Shown here: in pieces, positions 34,401 to 46,789 of the stretch
How the letters are laid out: each line of letters starts with the position of its first letter
How positions within the stretch are numbered: the stretch's first letter is position 1
Source of the DNA: Nigrospora sphaerica
Taxonomy: Eukaryota > Ascomycota > Sordariomycetes > Amphisphaeriales > Apiosporaceae
Length of the DNA stretch: 64,000 nt
Reading direction: 5' to 3'
NCBI GenBank assembly: GCA_018287875.1
Contig: JAGVVL010000022.1
Location: 558,001 to 622,000 of the forward strand
Translations under genes and position numbers: made by a program
The notes under the pieces: model-generated
Told to the model about the DNA's origin: nothing
What the model saw: the letters and a program-made list of their open reading frames with translations, nothing else
Databases searched by the model: none

Positions 34401-37400
34401 TGGCCACTAAAAACTAGCCGAATGCATACGGGGAGTGGCGGGGACGATGGTGGGGTTAAAGTAGTAACTTGCTCTTATTCCTAAGGAATTTGAACTTCAT
34501 CGGGGTGGCATGATAGTCACTCGCCAAGTACGGGAGCCCCGCAAGGGATATGGTGCGCCATTAGAAGACGCCCTGCAAGGAGCCCCAGCACCGTCGTCTC
34601 CCTCTCCTGTTCGGGGCTTTGCTAGCATCAGGGCGTCGACGAAGGCAAGCCGTCTCGTGCCTTTCTTCTCTAACGGACCAGGCTAGTACACAGGAGGCAC
34701 GCAACCATGTCTAGTCTTTCGGCACCCTTCTTATTCTCCTGCCCGGGTAGTCTCGAGCGCACGATAAATTCGGGCATGCGCTCGGGCTTGTACGTGTGCG
34801 ACGAAGAAGGTGCCCCACACGCCCCCTAGGAACCGATCGGAATAAGACCTCGTTTTCTTCTCTCCATGCGTTCCCATATGTTGAGACACGCCCGAGCTAT
34901 ACCACGGTCGTTCGGGCTATGCCATCCACTGCCCCCGAAAAATGAAACAAACGGGTCCAGATCCGGCACGGGGCCGAGAGTTGTGCGATGGGAGGTATCG
35001 GAGGAGCACCGCATATGTGCGCAGGCTCGGCCAGCGGCTCGCCGAGGAGTTACGCGAGCATAGCTATGCGGCCCGGCCTATCCATCGAAAGAGCGATGCA
35101 CTCCTACGGGAACGCCGCCTAATACGAGACTGCCTTCGATTTCGTTCTCGAACAATCGTGTGCCGGTGATCGCGGCTGGTGGCTCCGGTAGTTCCGGAAG
35201 CCGCTTTAACAAAGCCATGGTAACGCCAGTGGTTGCGGTTGTAGTCGATTCCATGACCATCATCCGTGTGCACCGGAGGGAGGCCCGACGTAAGGGTGCG
35301 GACGCACGCCTTGGCTTAGGAAGCTTCGTGGTCGCGTGATGCAACAATGTAATGGCATCGTGAAAGAACACATGCCACAACCGGTCGCTGTCCCGTGTTC
35401 CTGCCGGCACACGACGGTATGGCCCGGAAGGGGCGGGATGCAGCCAGGGTGCGCTTGGTCAGGAGTACTAGGCCGTGGAATACCGGCGCGTCGATGACCG
35501 CATCCTTAACGATGTCGAAGAACACCCGAATGGCTGCGAGAACCGTGCTACCTCTAGATTTGGATGCTTTCTCTGGCCCCGACCAGCCTACAAGGGATGG
35601 CTATCGGTTGTATGCCCCCCTCATCGATGCGCCGCGGTTGTTAAGGCGTCTTAGTCGCCATCCGTTCTCGTGGTTCGGGGTTTCGACGTAGGACGAAACC
35701 CTAGGCCCTCCTGCTCTTTGGTCCCCGTCGCCTACGGCGAAAGAAGGTCGCTACAGAGGCTTCAAGGCCGATCGAAGACGGCTCGACAGAGACGGGGCGT
35801 CTCGGGTAGTACGTTCGTCGACGGATGATGAAGGCCCCGGGTGATACGGATGTCTCGTGTGTCGGCGCGGCAGGGGTGCGATCTTATGCGAAGGACGGAA
35901 TGCCTCGAAGCCCTCCGGGGAGGCGGCGGCGCGTCGACGTTCTGGTGGGCGTGGTTGGGGGACGGTTTCTGTCCAGTCGCAAGCGCTCCCATGGCGCCCG
36001 AGCGACGGTTAGCACTGGCGAGGTTCTGCCTAGAGACCGGCAGACGTTGTACCAGATAGTGGCAGTGAGTTAGGTTCTGTGAAGCGAGGCGTCGCGTGGA
36101 AGAGAAAGCGCTTAGTGGGCGTTCTGCGTCGCTTGCCGGAACCCGAGTAGAGAGGGATTCCCCACCAGACCAGCCCGGCGCGGTGTCTGCCCGTAGCCTA
36201 ACCGTCTTCACACATGTTACGTAGTACCGTTCCTATCCGACCGAACGACAGCATTGCCCGTCCAAGCGGGCAAGAGGCCCCGGGGACGCGAGAAGCCGCC
36301 GAGAACGAAGCCTCGGGGGACATACCGAGCAGTAGGCCGGTGGTGGGTGTATTATCGCCAGCCGGGGCGTGGCCACGACGGAGCCCGAAGGCGGGCGGGG
36401 CCATCCGTTGAAGCACCAGCGCGAGGCGTGCCGCGCCGCGTCCTGCCGCCCTATGACTGATCTCCTGGCAGGACCAACGCCTAGACAGGACCGACACCCA
36501 GACGGGACCAGCGCCCAATCCCTCGACTTATGATGCGCGACGACGCGCACTCCTGGTCGAAGTGGCGGCCGCAAAGGATGCTGTGCCGACGTCGAACGTC
36601 TGGGTTCTGCCAGCCCGAGCGCACCCATGGCCCCGGCAAACAGCAGGACAGGTTCTGGGAGAGCGCCCGGTGCATTTTGAACAGCACGCAGGGCGACGTC
36701 CCCAGCACACCAAGTAGGTGGAAACTACCCCCTCCCCGCGCGCGCGAGCATAGAAACGGCGGCGCATTGTTCACGAGGCCTGGCCGCACCGACTAGACAG
36801 GTTGGTTTGCGCTCTTAAACAATTCGCACTTCGGCCGTCGGCTGACAGGATCCTCCGCGTACGCGAAGCTGATCATACCAGCCGACGAGCAGCCCGTCGT
36901 GGTGGCACGACTACGCAGCCGCGCCCCGGCCGCTGGCCTGGACAAGGGCTTGGGCGCCGGACGCGACGCGCACACTGACCCCGACCGCGATCGAGATACC
37001 ACAGCCGGCCCTGTTGCGCCCATCTACGGCAACCCCGAACCCCAGGAGAACGTTGCACATGCCGACAGCCCCAGAGGCCGGCGCCTGGAGCAGCGGATGA
37101 TGGGCGAGACAGGCATTTCCATCCTCGCGAGACCATGCGCTACTGGCCTGCATCCTGATTGCCGATCGGTCGGCCGTTGGCTACCCGTCATCGAACGTCG
37201 AGTCGGATCGGACAGGAATAGCCAGACTTGAAAATGGGGATCTCGAAGGCGGGGGTGGACTCCATCTAACATATCCAGGTCGCAAGCCTCTCACGGTCCA
37301 TGGTTGACCACGTTTCAGGAGCCTGTCCAAGACGCGTTTGCCCCGGGCGAGGGGAGGGACCGCGAGAAGCATCTGGACGCCATCAGTATCATCGATCGCC

Positions 37401-40400
37401 GAGAACGAGCTCGACCGCGTACTTGCTCTGCCGCAGCTCGGCACACCTAAGCCATCCCGAGCCGATCCCATGCCACTTCGCCCGGGTTAGATCTGTGTGG
37501 GACAATGGGCGGCGGACACCGGTGAACCAAAGATGCCCTGCGAAACCAACCCCGGCATGTCCGCGCGCGCGGGCTCGCCCGAGGAACACGCACGAAGACG
37601 GCGTGCAGCGACAACCTACGAGGCCGGCGAGGGAGGATGCCGTGATGTTATTTCTATGCTCTTTAGCAGAACCGGCCGCGTCCAGCGAATCGCACGCGAA
37701 CCCAAGGAGGAAAACCCAGTACACGGCGATTGCATATCGCGATCCCGTGCGGCCCAGAGTACGGCACCACCACGAGCGGGGAGGCCCTATGATTTCGGAG
37801 AGCGCATGGGCCGGATCCTGCTACGCTCGCGCGCTCTGGCCGAGCCGAGGGGCGGAAGGGCCCACACAGTCACGCGATGCTCGGACCGTACAGCCGTCAG
37901 CCAGATACCGGCTTTCAGCCCACCGGCCGCAGGCTCCCGGGACAGGCGGCATTGCGGGCATACGAAACATCGATCGGCCATGACGCGCCCGAACACTGAA
38001 TTCATGAACCGCGGGGCCTACTGAGGTCGACGCCGGCGGAAGGAAAGCATCACCCTCCGGGCTTGCGTACGAACCCAAACGGGGCGGCGGTGTGGACCGA
38101 CCATTGCGAAGCCTCCCGGCAAGAAAGGGAGGAACGGCGCCGGGGGTCCAAGACCGAGCCCGTCGCGAGCACGTCTGCCAGGGACCATCCGGTCAAGAGG
38201 GCATGTGGCGGTCTTTACGATACGTCGTTGCCCGCAGAGCCGGGGAACCAAAGCGACAGGGCCAGCAGGGCAGATGCTACGGCCGCCAAGCGACGGACCT
38301 CACCATCGGCTGCGTGGGGGAGACGGTGATCGGGCTGTCTGATACCGCACGCCGCGCTGCCTGCTTGGATTGGGAGGCTTGGCGATCGTCGAGGAATGCT
38401 GCCCCAATGTCCTACGCCCTCGCGGCCCGGCGGATGAGACCCGCCACGGCAGCAGGCGCGGCCATCTCCAGACGTTGCTTTGCCACCAACAGCCACAGAG
38501 GCTGAACGATGGCATCGAATAGCTGGACAACGGGGTGGGGTCTGAGTTCGAGGACAGGTCACGCAGGGGCCACCATCATTTTAAGTACGAAGTGTTTGCC
38601 TGAGGATTGTGCCTCGGGGCAATATTCACTTCACCTCGGACGCAGTATCGCAACGGTGGCCCTGTTAATGGCGTGTGCGGCAACGGGTTTCAAGAGCCCG
38701 CGCACTCGCCAGCATTGGGGGCCTCGGCGGAACGGCGACTGCCGTAGGCGAGACAGACACGCGAGGCCTTGCCCGCCGTGGGGCGATGGGTGCGGAGCGC
38801 CGTGGAGCTGTGCGACGATGCCTATGCCGTCGAGGACGCACCCTTCAGGTGGCCTCTCCCCGGAAGGCGACCCGGTCTCTGTCGTCGATGTGGCTGTCTG
38901 GCCGGGTTCTTCGAGAGGCGCCGCTGCGTCAACTGGAAATGGCGAGCCTTTCGTTTTGGCGCCAGGGAGAGACAGGCCGAGAGAGTTCATGCTCCGTGGG
39001 GGCGAAGCAAACAACTCGCGAACGCACACGGGGCTATGCGCCTACCCACAGGCAGCCGGCCGCGTAGTGGTCTTTGTGTGCGAAGAGAGTATATCTGTCC
39101 CGGTGGCCGCTGCACCTGCGACTAGCGAAGTCGGAACAGAGCACAGCTGCGCAAATGCGAACGAGCGAGTGCGGGATGCCTCCATCCCACTGCGGCGACA
39201 CAGGGCTCAATAAGCCCACCCTCTCTTCTCGATGGACGTGTAGCGCGCCTCCGAGGTATGTCTCGCCGGCCGGCGCGCACCTTGTTGGCCCGCGCCGCCC
39301 TGCTGGACATGCTGTGCTCCTCTCGCACCCAAGACGGGCCGCGTCTTGTCCGATGGTATCGCAGTGCCGGCGGAGATTCGGGAGGCGCGCCGGCCGCCGT
39401 ACAGAGAGTAGGCTTTTCATCTCGAGTCCCACGGCGGAGCGTAGGCCGATGGCGTCGGAGGCGGCGACGGCGAAGAAGCATCGACGTTGCCCGCAGGGGG
39501 CCCCGGGAAGGGCTCCAGGCTGGGAATAGGAAAACGGGGGCGGCGTGTGGGACGGGGGCAGAGTCTGGCAACGATAGAAATCCTCTGGACGTTACAGCCA
39601 AGCTGGCCCTGCTGGACCTGAAAGTCGCGGCCTAGCGCGCCCATTTCGCGTGCTCTTCCGCGGGGTTCCACTGACCCGTGGGTGAACCGCTCTCTTCGTC
39701 CGGGTTGCCTTGCCATGCCAGGAAGCCTCGCCATTTCGTCCTCCTGTTGGGCCCCGCTACCCCCGCCCCTTACTCTACGGCTGGTCAGACGAGCCTAGGA
39801 CTTTGTAGGTTCTCCGGCGAGCCTGGCCATGCCGGCGTTTTTATGGCGAACGGGCTAATCCTGGCGTAACGCGGAAGCCACCAGCTGGGCAGGAGGCGTA
39901 CGGATGTCGACGCGGCGAATGGGAGATGACGTCCCGGGCGATTCAATCGCAGGTCGAAGGCCACCATAATCTACTCCGGTATTATCCATGCCTCCCCATT
40001 TTCTAGGCGAAGTGAACCAACCGAACCGTTAAAGCGGCCCTCCTTTCGATCGGACTCACCACGTCCACGGCTGAGGAACCGCCGTCGTCCCCACCCCGTC
40101 CCATCCCGGAGCCGCCGACGTCGCACTACGTAGACGGCATCGCCTGGATCCGAAGACGGGGACGACCTCACCGGCTTGGCGGCTGTCAGATCCACTTCAT
40201 ATAGGACTGGTGTTATCTTCGCGCGCGCGCAACGTTTGCGTGCTGGCCCAGACGCGACCTTTTGGCATCGCAGGCTAAAGCACGACCAGCGTGTTTGTCG
40301 GGTGTCGTCACGGCTGCTGGCCACTGGTCCGCTCCCCGAGGCCGACTTGCTGAGTCTCCCAATGCCGGGCGGCACCGGTCTATGTGTGCCACAGACATGG

Positions 40401-40722
40401 CCCTTGGACTTCGGCTCTTGTGGCTCGGCTGGAAGTGTCCCCCAAACAGGCGTCGTAGATGTACGTGCGTGAGCCCGGGTGCTACGCTAGGCAGAGCGGT
40501 CGCTAGCTGGCGCACGGCAAGCTAGGTTCGTCGGCCGTGGCCTGTCGACAGCGGACAGCGGACAGCGGACAGCCGGTCCTGCGACTGGCTTCGCTTGCTT
40601 GCGGTGGCATCCGTCGCAGGCCGCCCTGCCGGACACTCTTTGGTTCAGGTGCTCCAGTTGCGCCAGCGGCCGTGGCCTGCGGGCGTGCGCCGGCCTTCCT
40701 CTTCTCGGCCATTCGCCATATT
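31477..40722. other. Body of copy R, no gene recognised
   Basis: Mirror of L 8.5-17.8 kb, including the internal tandem duplication (about 32.0-33.3 kb) and the three-unit 17-bp VNTR near 36467-36517. The minus-strand 248-codon frame of L is split here by a one-base run difference near 31906-31912, which argues against it being a gene. Confidence 0.55.
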
Positions 40723-40857
40723 GGTTCATGCTTCACTGGTTCATGCTTCACTGGTTCATGCTTCACTGGTTCATGCTTCACTGGTTCATGCTTCACTGGT
40801 TCATGCTTCACTGGTTCATGCTTCACTGGTTCATGCTTCACTGGTTCATACTTCACT
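40723..40857. repeat. 15-bp VNTR (GGTTCATGCTTCACT), nine units, R only
   Basis: Eight perfect units plus a ninth with one change. L and T carry only a single diverged unit (GGGAGCACGAACCAGTA sense) at the matching sites near 8527 and 52876, so the array expanded in R after the copies separated. Confidence 0.95.
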
Positions 40858-43368
40858 GCTGTGACTGGCGGAGAAGCAAGGCTGCCTGAGTTGCCACCTC
40901 GTGGCGATGGTAGGCTGTCTTCCCACCCCCGAACAACGAGCCGTTTGGCACGGACTACGAACATCAGTGCCGAATGCGCAGGGCAAAGATTACACAACCT
41001 GCGTCGGGACCGGGCACAGCGCTGCAGGAAGTGGAAAGCTCTAGGCTGGTATGACGCGTCTCCCACCCTCTCAATATGTCGCCTTGACAAAGGGTCGATC
41101 CGGGCCCTTATACCAGCGTCCACCCACCCGTCCCATCTCGTGGTCCCTAGCCAGCGCCTACTCGATGCCTCGGTTTCTGTGGTTTTCTTCCCCATGGCAA
41201 CCGGGAACACAGATGCTCCAAGCTGCTCATCCCGCGTCGACGACCGCACTGCCTCCTAAACCAGCATTCGATGAAGTATGTCCTCGGCCTGTGCCGGTTT
41301 CGTGCGGGCATGGTCCAGCGAGCAGGACAACCCCATTATACCGACCGAGGAGGGACCCGAGCCCCTCGACGCTATAGATATTACGAGCAGCACACGCTTC
41401 ACAGCTAGCTGTCCACAAGAAGACGCATAGTTCAGCATCTTACGAACAATGCCAACCTAACGCTGCGACTGCTCAACCGGGCACCGGAAACAACTTCCAG
41501 CCCTTTCCCTCTAGACGGCGGCACCCGTCAGTCGCCCCCAGTCCCCAGGCGGTCGCAGGCCCGGTGCCTAGGCGCGCTTCGGGTTGGCACTGCGGGACAC
41601 TTGCTCGAATAGGCACGGGACCCATCCCGTCGAGCTCCTTGTCATATACCGTTGGGCCTTCGGCCGGCACGTCGGACGGTCAGCACCGGACGAGCCTGAT
41701 GCCGACGGCTGGGACGGAGCAGGTAGGAGTCGCCGCGGGACTCCCCAGGCCGGAAAGCCCTGCAGGCGAACACGACACCACTGTACTTCCCCCAGTCGCC
41801 TTTTAAATGCTGCAGTGGCCTCCAAATTTTAGAACAAAATGTCTAACCTCTCATGTCAAGATCGGGACTCCACCTCCCCTCACTCCAGCATGGCTTGACA
41901 GAGAGGAGACAAGCGTACGACTGTAAGACCGTCGGTCCGTCGGTGTGGCACGTTGGCGATCGCTAGCGCTAGGGAGCCGCAGGCCGGTGGGCCAGGTTTG
42001 CATCATCGGGATCGTTGTGTGGTCCCGGGAACGACAGGCACGGGTACATGAGATTAGAAACAGGAGCGTAAGCTGGTGTCTTCGCCGCAAGAGACGCCCT
42101 AGCAGTCCACTCTGTCTCGTGTCCCCCTCCTATTTCTGCTCGGTACGCCGCCTGCCTTAGGCATACGTCGTTCGGTCGCCAACGAGGCCGCCGTGCGTGT
42201 AAGGCGTGGCCACTAAGGGCCCCTCGGTGCATCTAAAAACGCATTTCACATACCGTGCAAGGCCAGGCCGCCCTAGTAGGTCGCCTGGCACCGGCGAAGG
42301 TAGGCCTGTCGTCAGGCGCCTCCGAGGAAGAGCGCGCTACCTAGCTGGATAGATGGTCGTTGTTAGCTAGCCAAATCAAGTTTTAGTCCGTTCCTGTGCC
42401 GTTGAAGAAAACAGGGAGTATTTCTTGGCAACTGCTTTTGTCGTGTTGGACGACGTATCAGTCTCTTGGTGGGCGGATCGCCGGCTCACGAAGCTCACAT
42501 CAGCTGCGGACTGGCTTCGAGTTTGCGCACCTTGGGCCTTGTTGTCACGTACCGGAAGCTATTTCTCAAACCCGCATCGCTTTTCGGGGCTGCAGCGACC
42601 TCTCTTCAGGCCCACCGAGGTGGGAGCAGCCCGCCAAAGCACACCGTACCTGTACCGGAAGCGAGACTATTCGGAGCAGAGTGGGGATGCTAAGTATAGC
42701 GCCCACAATGAGGAGCACGCTCGGACCACGTCGAACACCGCAGCAGATGGCGCGCTCGGATGAGCGTCGCGAACCCTCCCTGTTTCCAGCATTCAACGCC
42801 TACCAGGCTGATGCTACATATCAGTTTTGCGTCGCGCGATGGGTACAAGGCAGATGCGATTGGACTATACGAAGTACTCCCTGTCTCTGGTCGTGGCACC
42901 AGGCAGGCGCAGGCTCACTTGGCGCTAGAGAATTCGTGTATTTCGCGCTGTAACTGGCCGGCTCACGCAATGGGTAGTCAAAGCTGCTACCCTGACGCGA
43001 GGGATGCCGCTGTCAAACGCCCCGTACGCGACCGCGGGTAGACTCCGTACCCGCGTGGGGTCCAGGCGATGCAGTCAGTCAGCCTCAACAATGCTGGCCA
43101 TTTGTGCCACATCTAAACAAATCCAACGCTTTGCCGGTCGACAAGCAGCCGACCTCTTCAATACGATCCTCAGGCGCGGCTACGAGCACGAGCATGACCT
43201 CCCCTCCGCCCGCCACGTCCCATCACGGTAGCCGACGGCGAGGCCAAGCGCCCGCCAGCCGACCGCCCGCCGCCGACGAGCCGCCCTCGCCGACGAAGCA
43301 CACGCCCACGAACAGCCTCCGCTCCTACAATGACCGCACCTGATTTTGGAATCCGGCTCACACGGCCG
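40858..43368. other. Outer body of copy R, no gene recognised
   Basis: Counterpart of L about 6.0-8.5 kb. It is more diverged from L than the inner arm and locally closer to T, for example TTAGACATTTTGTTCTAAAA near 41822-41853 (reverse-complement sense). Confidence 0.5.
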
Positions 43369-43650
43369 ATGATATATATAACGATCCGTTCCATTGCCAT
43401 ATCCTCGGTAAGGTGGACTGCTTCATAACCGACGTGCTCTCGCCCCACCTGGTCGGCATCTTCGGCTACATTCGCGGCGAGGACGTGATGCACGACCTGC
43501 CGTCGGACGGGGCGAACACGCTGCCTTGTGCCAAGCAGTGCCAGCAGCTAGAAAGTGGAAGAACGGAGCGGCTCGCTGGCGAATGCAGCCAAGCCCAATA
43601 AGGCCGTGGCCAGTGCCTTCGGGGCCCGTAATCGCAGGTCTCCTGTGATA
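43369..43650 (+). pseudogene. Relic of the unidentified conserved protein, copy R, truncated
   Basis: Read on the plus strand: DDIYNDPFHCHILGKVDCFI, FGYIRGEDVMHDLPSDG, then NKAVASAFGARNRRS, after which the sequence jumps directly to the satellite-side text. The LDLGDISDLDDASYAPYVTV part present in L and T is missing, which accounts for much of the roughly 0.5-kb shortfall of R. Confidence 0.5.
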
Positions 43651-45000
43651 CGCGTTTCTGGCTGTTTCTGGCAGTGTTTGGCATTCTTAGGACAGCGACG
43701 GGTGTGACCTGGGGCAACTTTCTACCTCAACTACTCCCTGCTCCCTGCTTCGTCTGGTTCCTGCCTCGTCCGCTTCCTCCTTCAACTAGTTCCTGCTTCG
43801 TACTTCGTCTCGCTCGTCCTGCTTCGTCCACTTCCTGCTTCATCTTAGTCCTCTTGCCTGTGCTAGCATCAGCTTTCAGGCACTTCGTCCAAAGCGTACC
43901 ATTCTTCCCTCGACGGGTCTGACACAAGCCCCGACCCGCACCCCATATATAGCTCTCCCGGTTGGACCGTGGCCGCTCTTGATCAGATCTATTGTAATGC
44001 CTGCTCGTTCACTGTTTCTGGCTGTGCCTGGCTCTCTTAGAACAGCGCGGTAGATAGGAACTGTGTCAACTTCGGGGTGTGCGTCCTCCTGGATGGACGC
44101 GGACCGAATCTGGCGTACTCCACTCTTTTGCTTTGCCTGCTTCTGCTTCGTCTGCTTCGTCTGCTTCAGCCTCACCTGGTTCCTTCTTCTACTTTTTGCG
44201 CGCGTCAGGCTTGCGCCGCGCCGCGTTTGGTTCCGGCTCCCGATTTGCACCCCAGCACAGCCCTCCCGGTTGGGCTGTGGCCATTCTGGTTCGGGTCTAC
44301 TCGGACGCATGCTTGTTGACTGTTTTCGGCTGTGTCTGGCACTACCAGGGCAGCAGCAGATGCGACCTGGGGCAACCTCCCGCCTCAACTAGCTTCTGCT
44401 TCCTGTTTCGATCGATTCCTGCTTTCTATGGTTCCTGCTTTGACTGACTGCTGCTTGCTTTAGGGTCGTGGCCGTTCCGGATCGGGTCTCTTCTGTCCCG
44501 TGATCTTTGGCTCTCTTTTAGTTGTGGTTGGTGCTCTTAGGACAGCGGCGGATAGAGCCTAGTGCTACTTCTAGCGCGGGTTCGTTTCTTGTGGGCGCCG
44601 ACCGGCTCTAGCGTACTCCACTTTTCCTACTCCGTCCACTTCCCGCTTCCGTGTCTTTCGACTGGTTCCTGCTTCGTCTGGTTCTGCTTTGTCTAGCCCT
44701 GCTTCGTCTGGTTCTGCTTCGTCTGCGTCCTGCTCACATGCTACTTGCATACCACGCCGCATCGGGCTGTTCCTAGCTGTGTTTGGCGCTCGTAGGGCAG
44801 TGCGGCCGATATGATCTTGTGCCGCTTCTGGGTGTGCTCCGTTTCTCATGGACGTCGACCAAACCTGGCGTACTCGGCTCTTTCTATCCCGCCCACTTCC
44901 TCCTTCCTCTGCTTCCTGCTTCCGCTGCTCTCTGCTTCGTTCACTTCCTGCTCCATCTTATTTCCTTCCGCATGCGCCAGTATCGGTTTGCAGAGACTTG
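43651..45000. repeat. Higher-order satellite, GAAGCAG-rich, copy R
   Basis: The same blocks as L 3860-5320 in reverse orientation (CTTCGTC/CTGCTTC runs near 43740-43860, 44110-44200, 44390-44460, 44630-44740, 44900-44960), with different run lengths. Confidence 0.8.
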
Positions 45001-45183
45001 GCCCAGACCGTAACATCTCTCGACGGGCCAGGAAGGGGCTATGGCGGCTTCTGTCCGCATCAGCGCCTCTTAATCGTAGCTTCTGTCCCTCGTAATGGCA
45101 ACTTCCTTCAGTCATAGCAGCTCCGTTGTCGACTGCTCCTTTCCTTGCTTCGCATGTTCCGTTCCTTCTGACTTCCTCCGCTG

Positions 45184-45229
45184 TCTTCTTCTTCTTCTTC
45201 TTCTTCTTCTTCTTCTTCTTCTTCTTCAT
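45184..45229. repeat. (TTC)n microsatellite at the cut end of R
   Basis: About 15 TTC units lie between the truncated outer end of R and ATATTATCGCC, the reverse complement of the LINE 3' end GGCGATAATAT. Read on the minus strand, a LINE ends in a GAA microsatellite that abuts the repeat arm. Confidence 0.9.
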
Positions 45230-45440
45230 ATTATCGCCGTGTTGGGACTGTGTCCCGCCTCCCAGGGGGCATCTGGCGTGCTAGTCTATCTATATACAGG
45301 GGTTGCACTGTGATGTACCGCATATCTAGCCTAGTGGCAACCTGATGTTCGAACCAAATCCGTGGCTCCTCTGTGCGAGCCCGTTCTTGGTGAAAGTGTC
45401 GAGGCCCCGCGTCTGCTGAAGGCGTGAGGCCCAGGCACAG
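45230..45440 (-). mobile_element. LINE 3' end fragment C
   Basis: The reverse complement matches 1290-1457: a CGGGCTCGCAC box, GCACGCCAGATGCC, AGGCGGGACAC and a terminal GGCGATAATA. It is 5' truncated, with no RT or RNase H sequence. It points toward the repeat arm, as fragments A and B do on the other side, so the palindrome is flanked by inward-pointing LINEs. Confidence 0.75.
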
Positions 45441-45726
45441 GATGTCGCGAAACAGCCCGGCAAAGAAGGTTCTGGGCTTGTTGAACGTACTGAGCGCAGG
45501 CTTAAAAGCATTCAGCGTTGGTAGGGGCAATCTTCAATTAGAAGCCACCGTATCCTTCATTCATCTCTATCCCAGCAAGATCTTGGTGGCGGCTGCAGCG
45601 ACACGACGACGACCAGCGCACTGGGCGGCCTCGGCTGCATCGTAGCCCTCCTTTCTGCAAGTATACTATCGTTGGCCGAAACTGAAGTGTCTCGTATACA
45701 AGAGCCGGAGATGGGGCCACTGCGGC
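45441..45726. other. Between the LINE end and the unknown gene
   Basis: A minus-strand frame runs through this stretch into the LINE 3' end (TLNAFKPALSTFNKPRTFFA). It could be LINE 3'-UTR sequence or a downstream exon of the gene at 45727. I cannot decide. Confidence 0.3.
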
Positions 45727-46574
45727 CTACAGTTGAACCCACGGACTGTCGTCCTGGATATCCTCTTCGCCCCGTGGTGCTAACCCCCGCTCGAATACCG
45801 CCTTGACCTGCGACAACCAGCCCATGAGCCGCTGCATCTGTTGTTGCAACCTGGTCGCACCGCGTGAAAAAGAAGGGACGATAAGAGGGGCGATGACAGG
45901 GGCCATCAAGAACCTATATGCACTCTATCTTTTGCGTGTTATGGGACACAGGGCGGTCTGCTCGACCCCTCCCTAGGATTCGGGCAACTTACAAATTCTG
46001 AAACCTGCGAGAGCCGCCGACGATGCTTAGCAAGGGGGTCAACGAGTGCAGGTTGACTTGCGCCTGGCCGCAACGGTCCAGTCCAGCTTCTTGGCTACCG
46101 AACCAATGCGAAAGTTCATGGAGCTCGTGCAAGACTGTATCGAGTTTTCGAGACAGGTCGGTGGTGCCATGGGGTGATCTACATCTCCATCAGCACAACC
46201 TCCGCGTGGGGCCCAGAGGAGGGAATGCCCATACGTGGGCGACGGGCCGAAGGGGTCGTCCTCGAACCCCTCCTCGTACCTATCCTTCTCGCCATCGTAT
46301 AGGCTAGGGACGGCTAGTAAGGATAAGTGAGGCTGGGAGGGGGTGTTGGCACGGGACGAGACGAAGCGGATACGGGTGCAGGCGCAGCGGTCGGGAAAGC
46401 TATACCCTCACCCTTGGTGCCGTAGCCGGTCGACCTACGAACGTGTTGCGGAGGGGCCTGGCGCTGGCCACTGTACTGCTGGGAGCTCATATTGCCTGTG
46501 GAAGGGGCTCGGGCAGAGAAGGAACAAGAATATGGTCCAAAGGTCCGAGCCAAGGGTGACAAAAGTGGCCTCAC
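45727..46574 (-). CDS. Spliced gene of unknown function (model incomplete)
   Basis: The last exon, 45727-45913, encodes LMAPVIAPLIVPSFSRGATR, LQQQMQRLMGWLSQVKAVFE, ending DDSPWVQL. It joins in frame to 45993-46178 (SRKLDTVLHELHELSHWFGS) across a 79-bp intron with a GTAAGT donor and TATAG acceptor. A second likely intron, 46179-46279, joins in frame to YDGEKDR. Upstream, a frame starting MSSQQYSGQRQ near 46490 is Pro/Ser-rich, but its connection is not resolved. The two leucine/glutamine-rich segments look helical, possibly a coiled coil. No family is recognised. It might be a small structural or gag-like protein, or a partly decayed gene. Confidence 0.45.
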
Positions 46575-46789
46575 GGGTGTCTACTCTATGCTTGATGTAA
46601 GAACCGATTCAGTACATACGCTCACCCTGTGGAACTGGATATAGATCAGGCCAGAAAAGATGTTCCATAGGTCCTTCCTGAACAGCTGTCCCCCTCTCGG
46701 GTACGTTACGTTGCCCATAGCCGAACAGGTATATCGCGCCTACAAGAGGAGTGACGGGTGGAATGCAGTAGAACAGCAAGAACGAGCCG

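Larger units (their letters stand above)
28550..45184 (-). repeat. Repeat unit copy R (right arm of the palindrome)
   Basis: This is the inverted counterpart of L 3624-20703. It starts with ATCTCACCCGGCCCCCTCTC at 28550. It is nearly identical to L over the inner 11-12 kb. Further out it has private changes: a 15-bp VNTR at 40723-40857, retention of a block near 41815-41865 that L lacks but T has, and loss of about 0.5 kb relative to L around 43610-43680. It ends in GGAGGAAGTC (reverse-complement sense) where (TTC)n begins. Confidence 0.93.

Noticed and set aside
40537..41259. 240-codon frame across the 15-bp VNTR in R.
   Set aside because: A 15-bp repeat keeps any frame open, so the length is a consequence of the array. 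L and T lack the frame.
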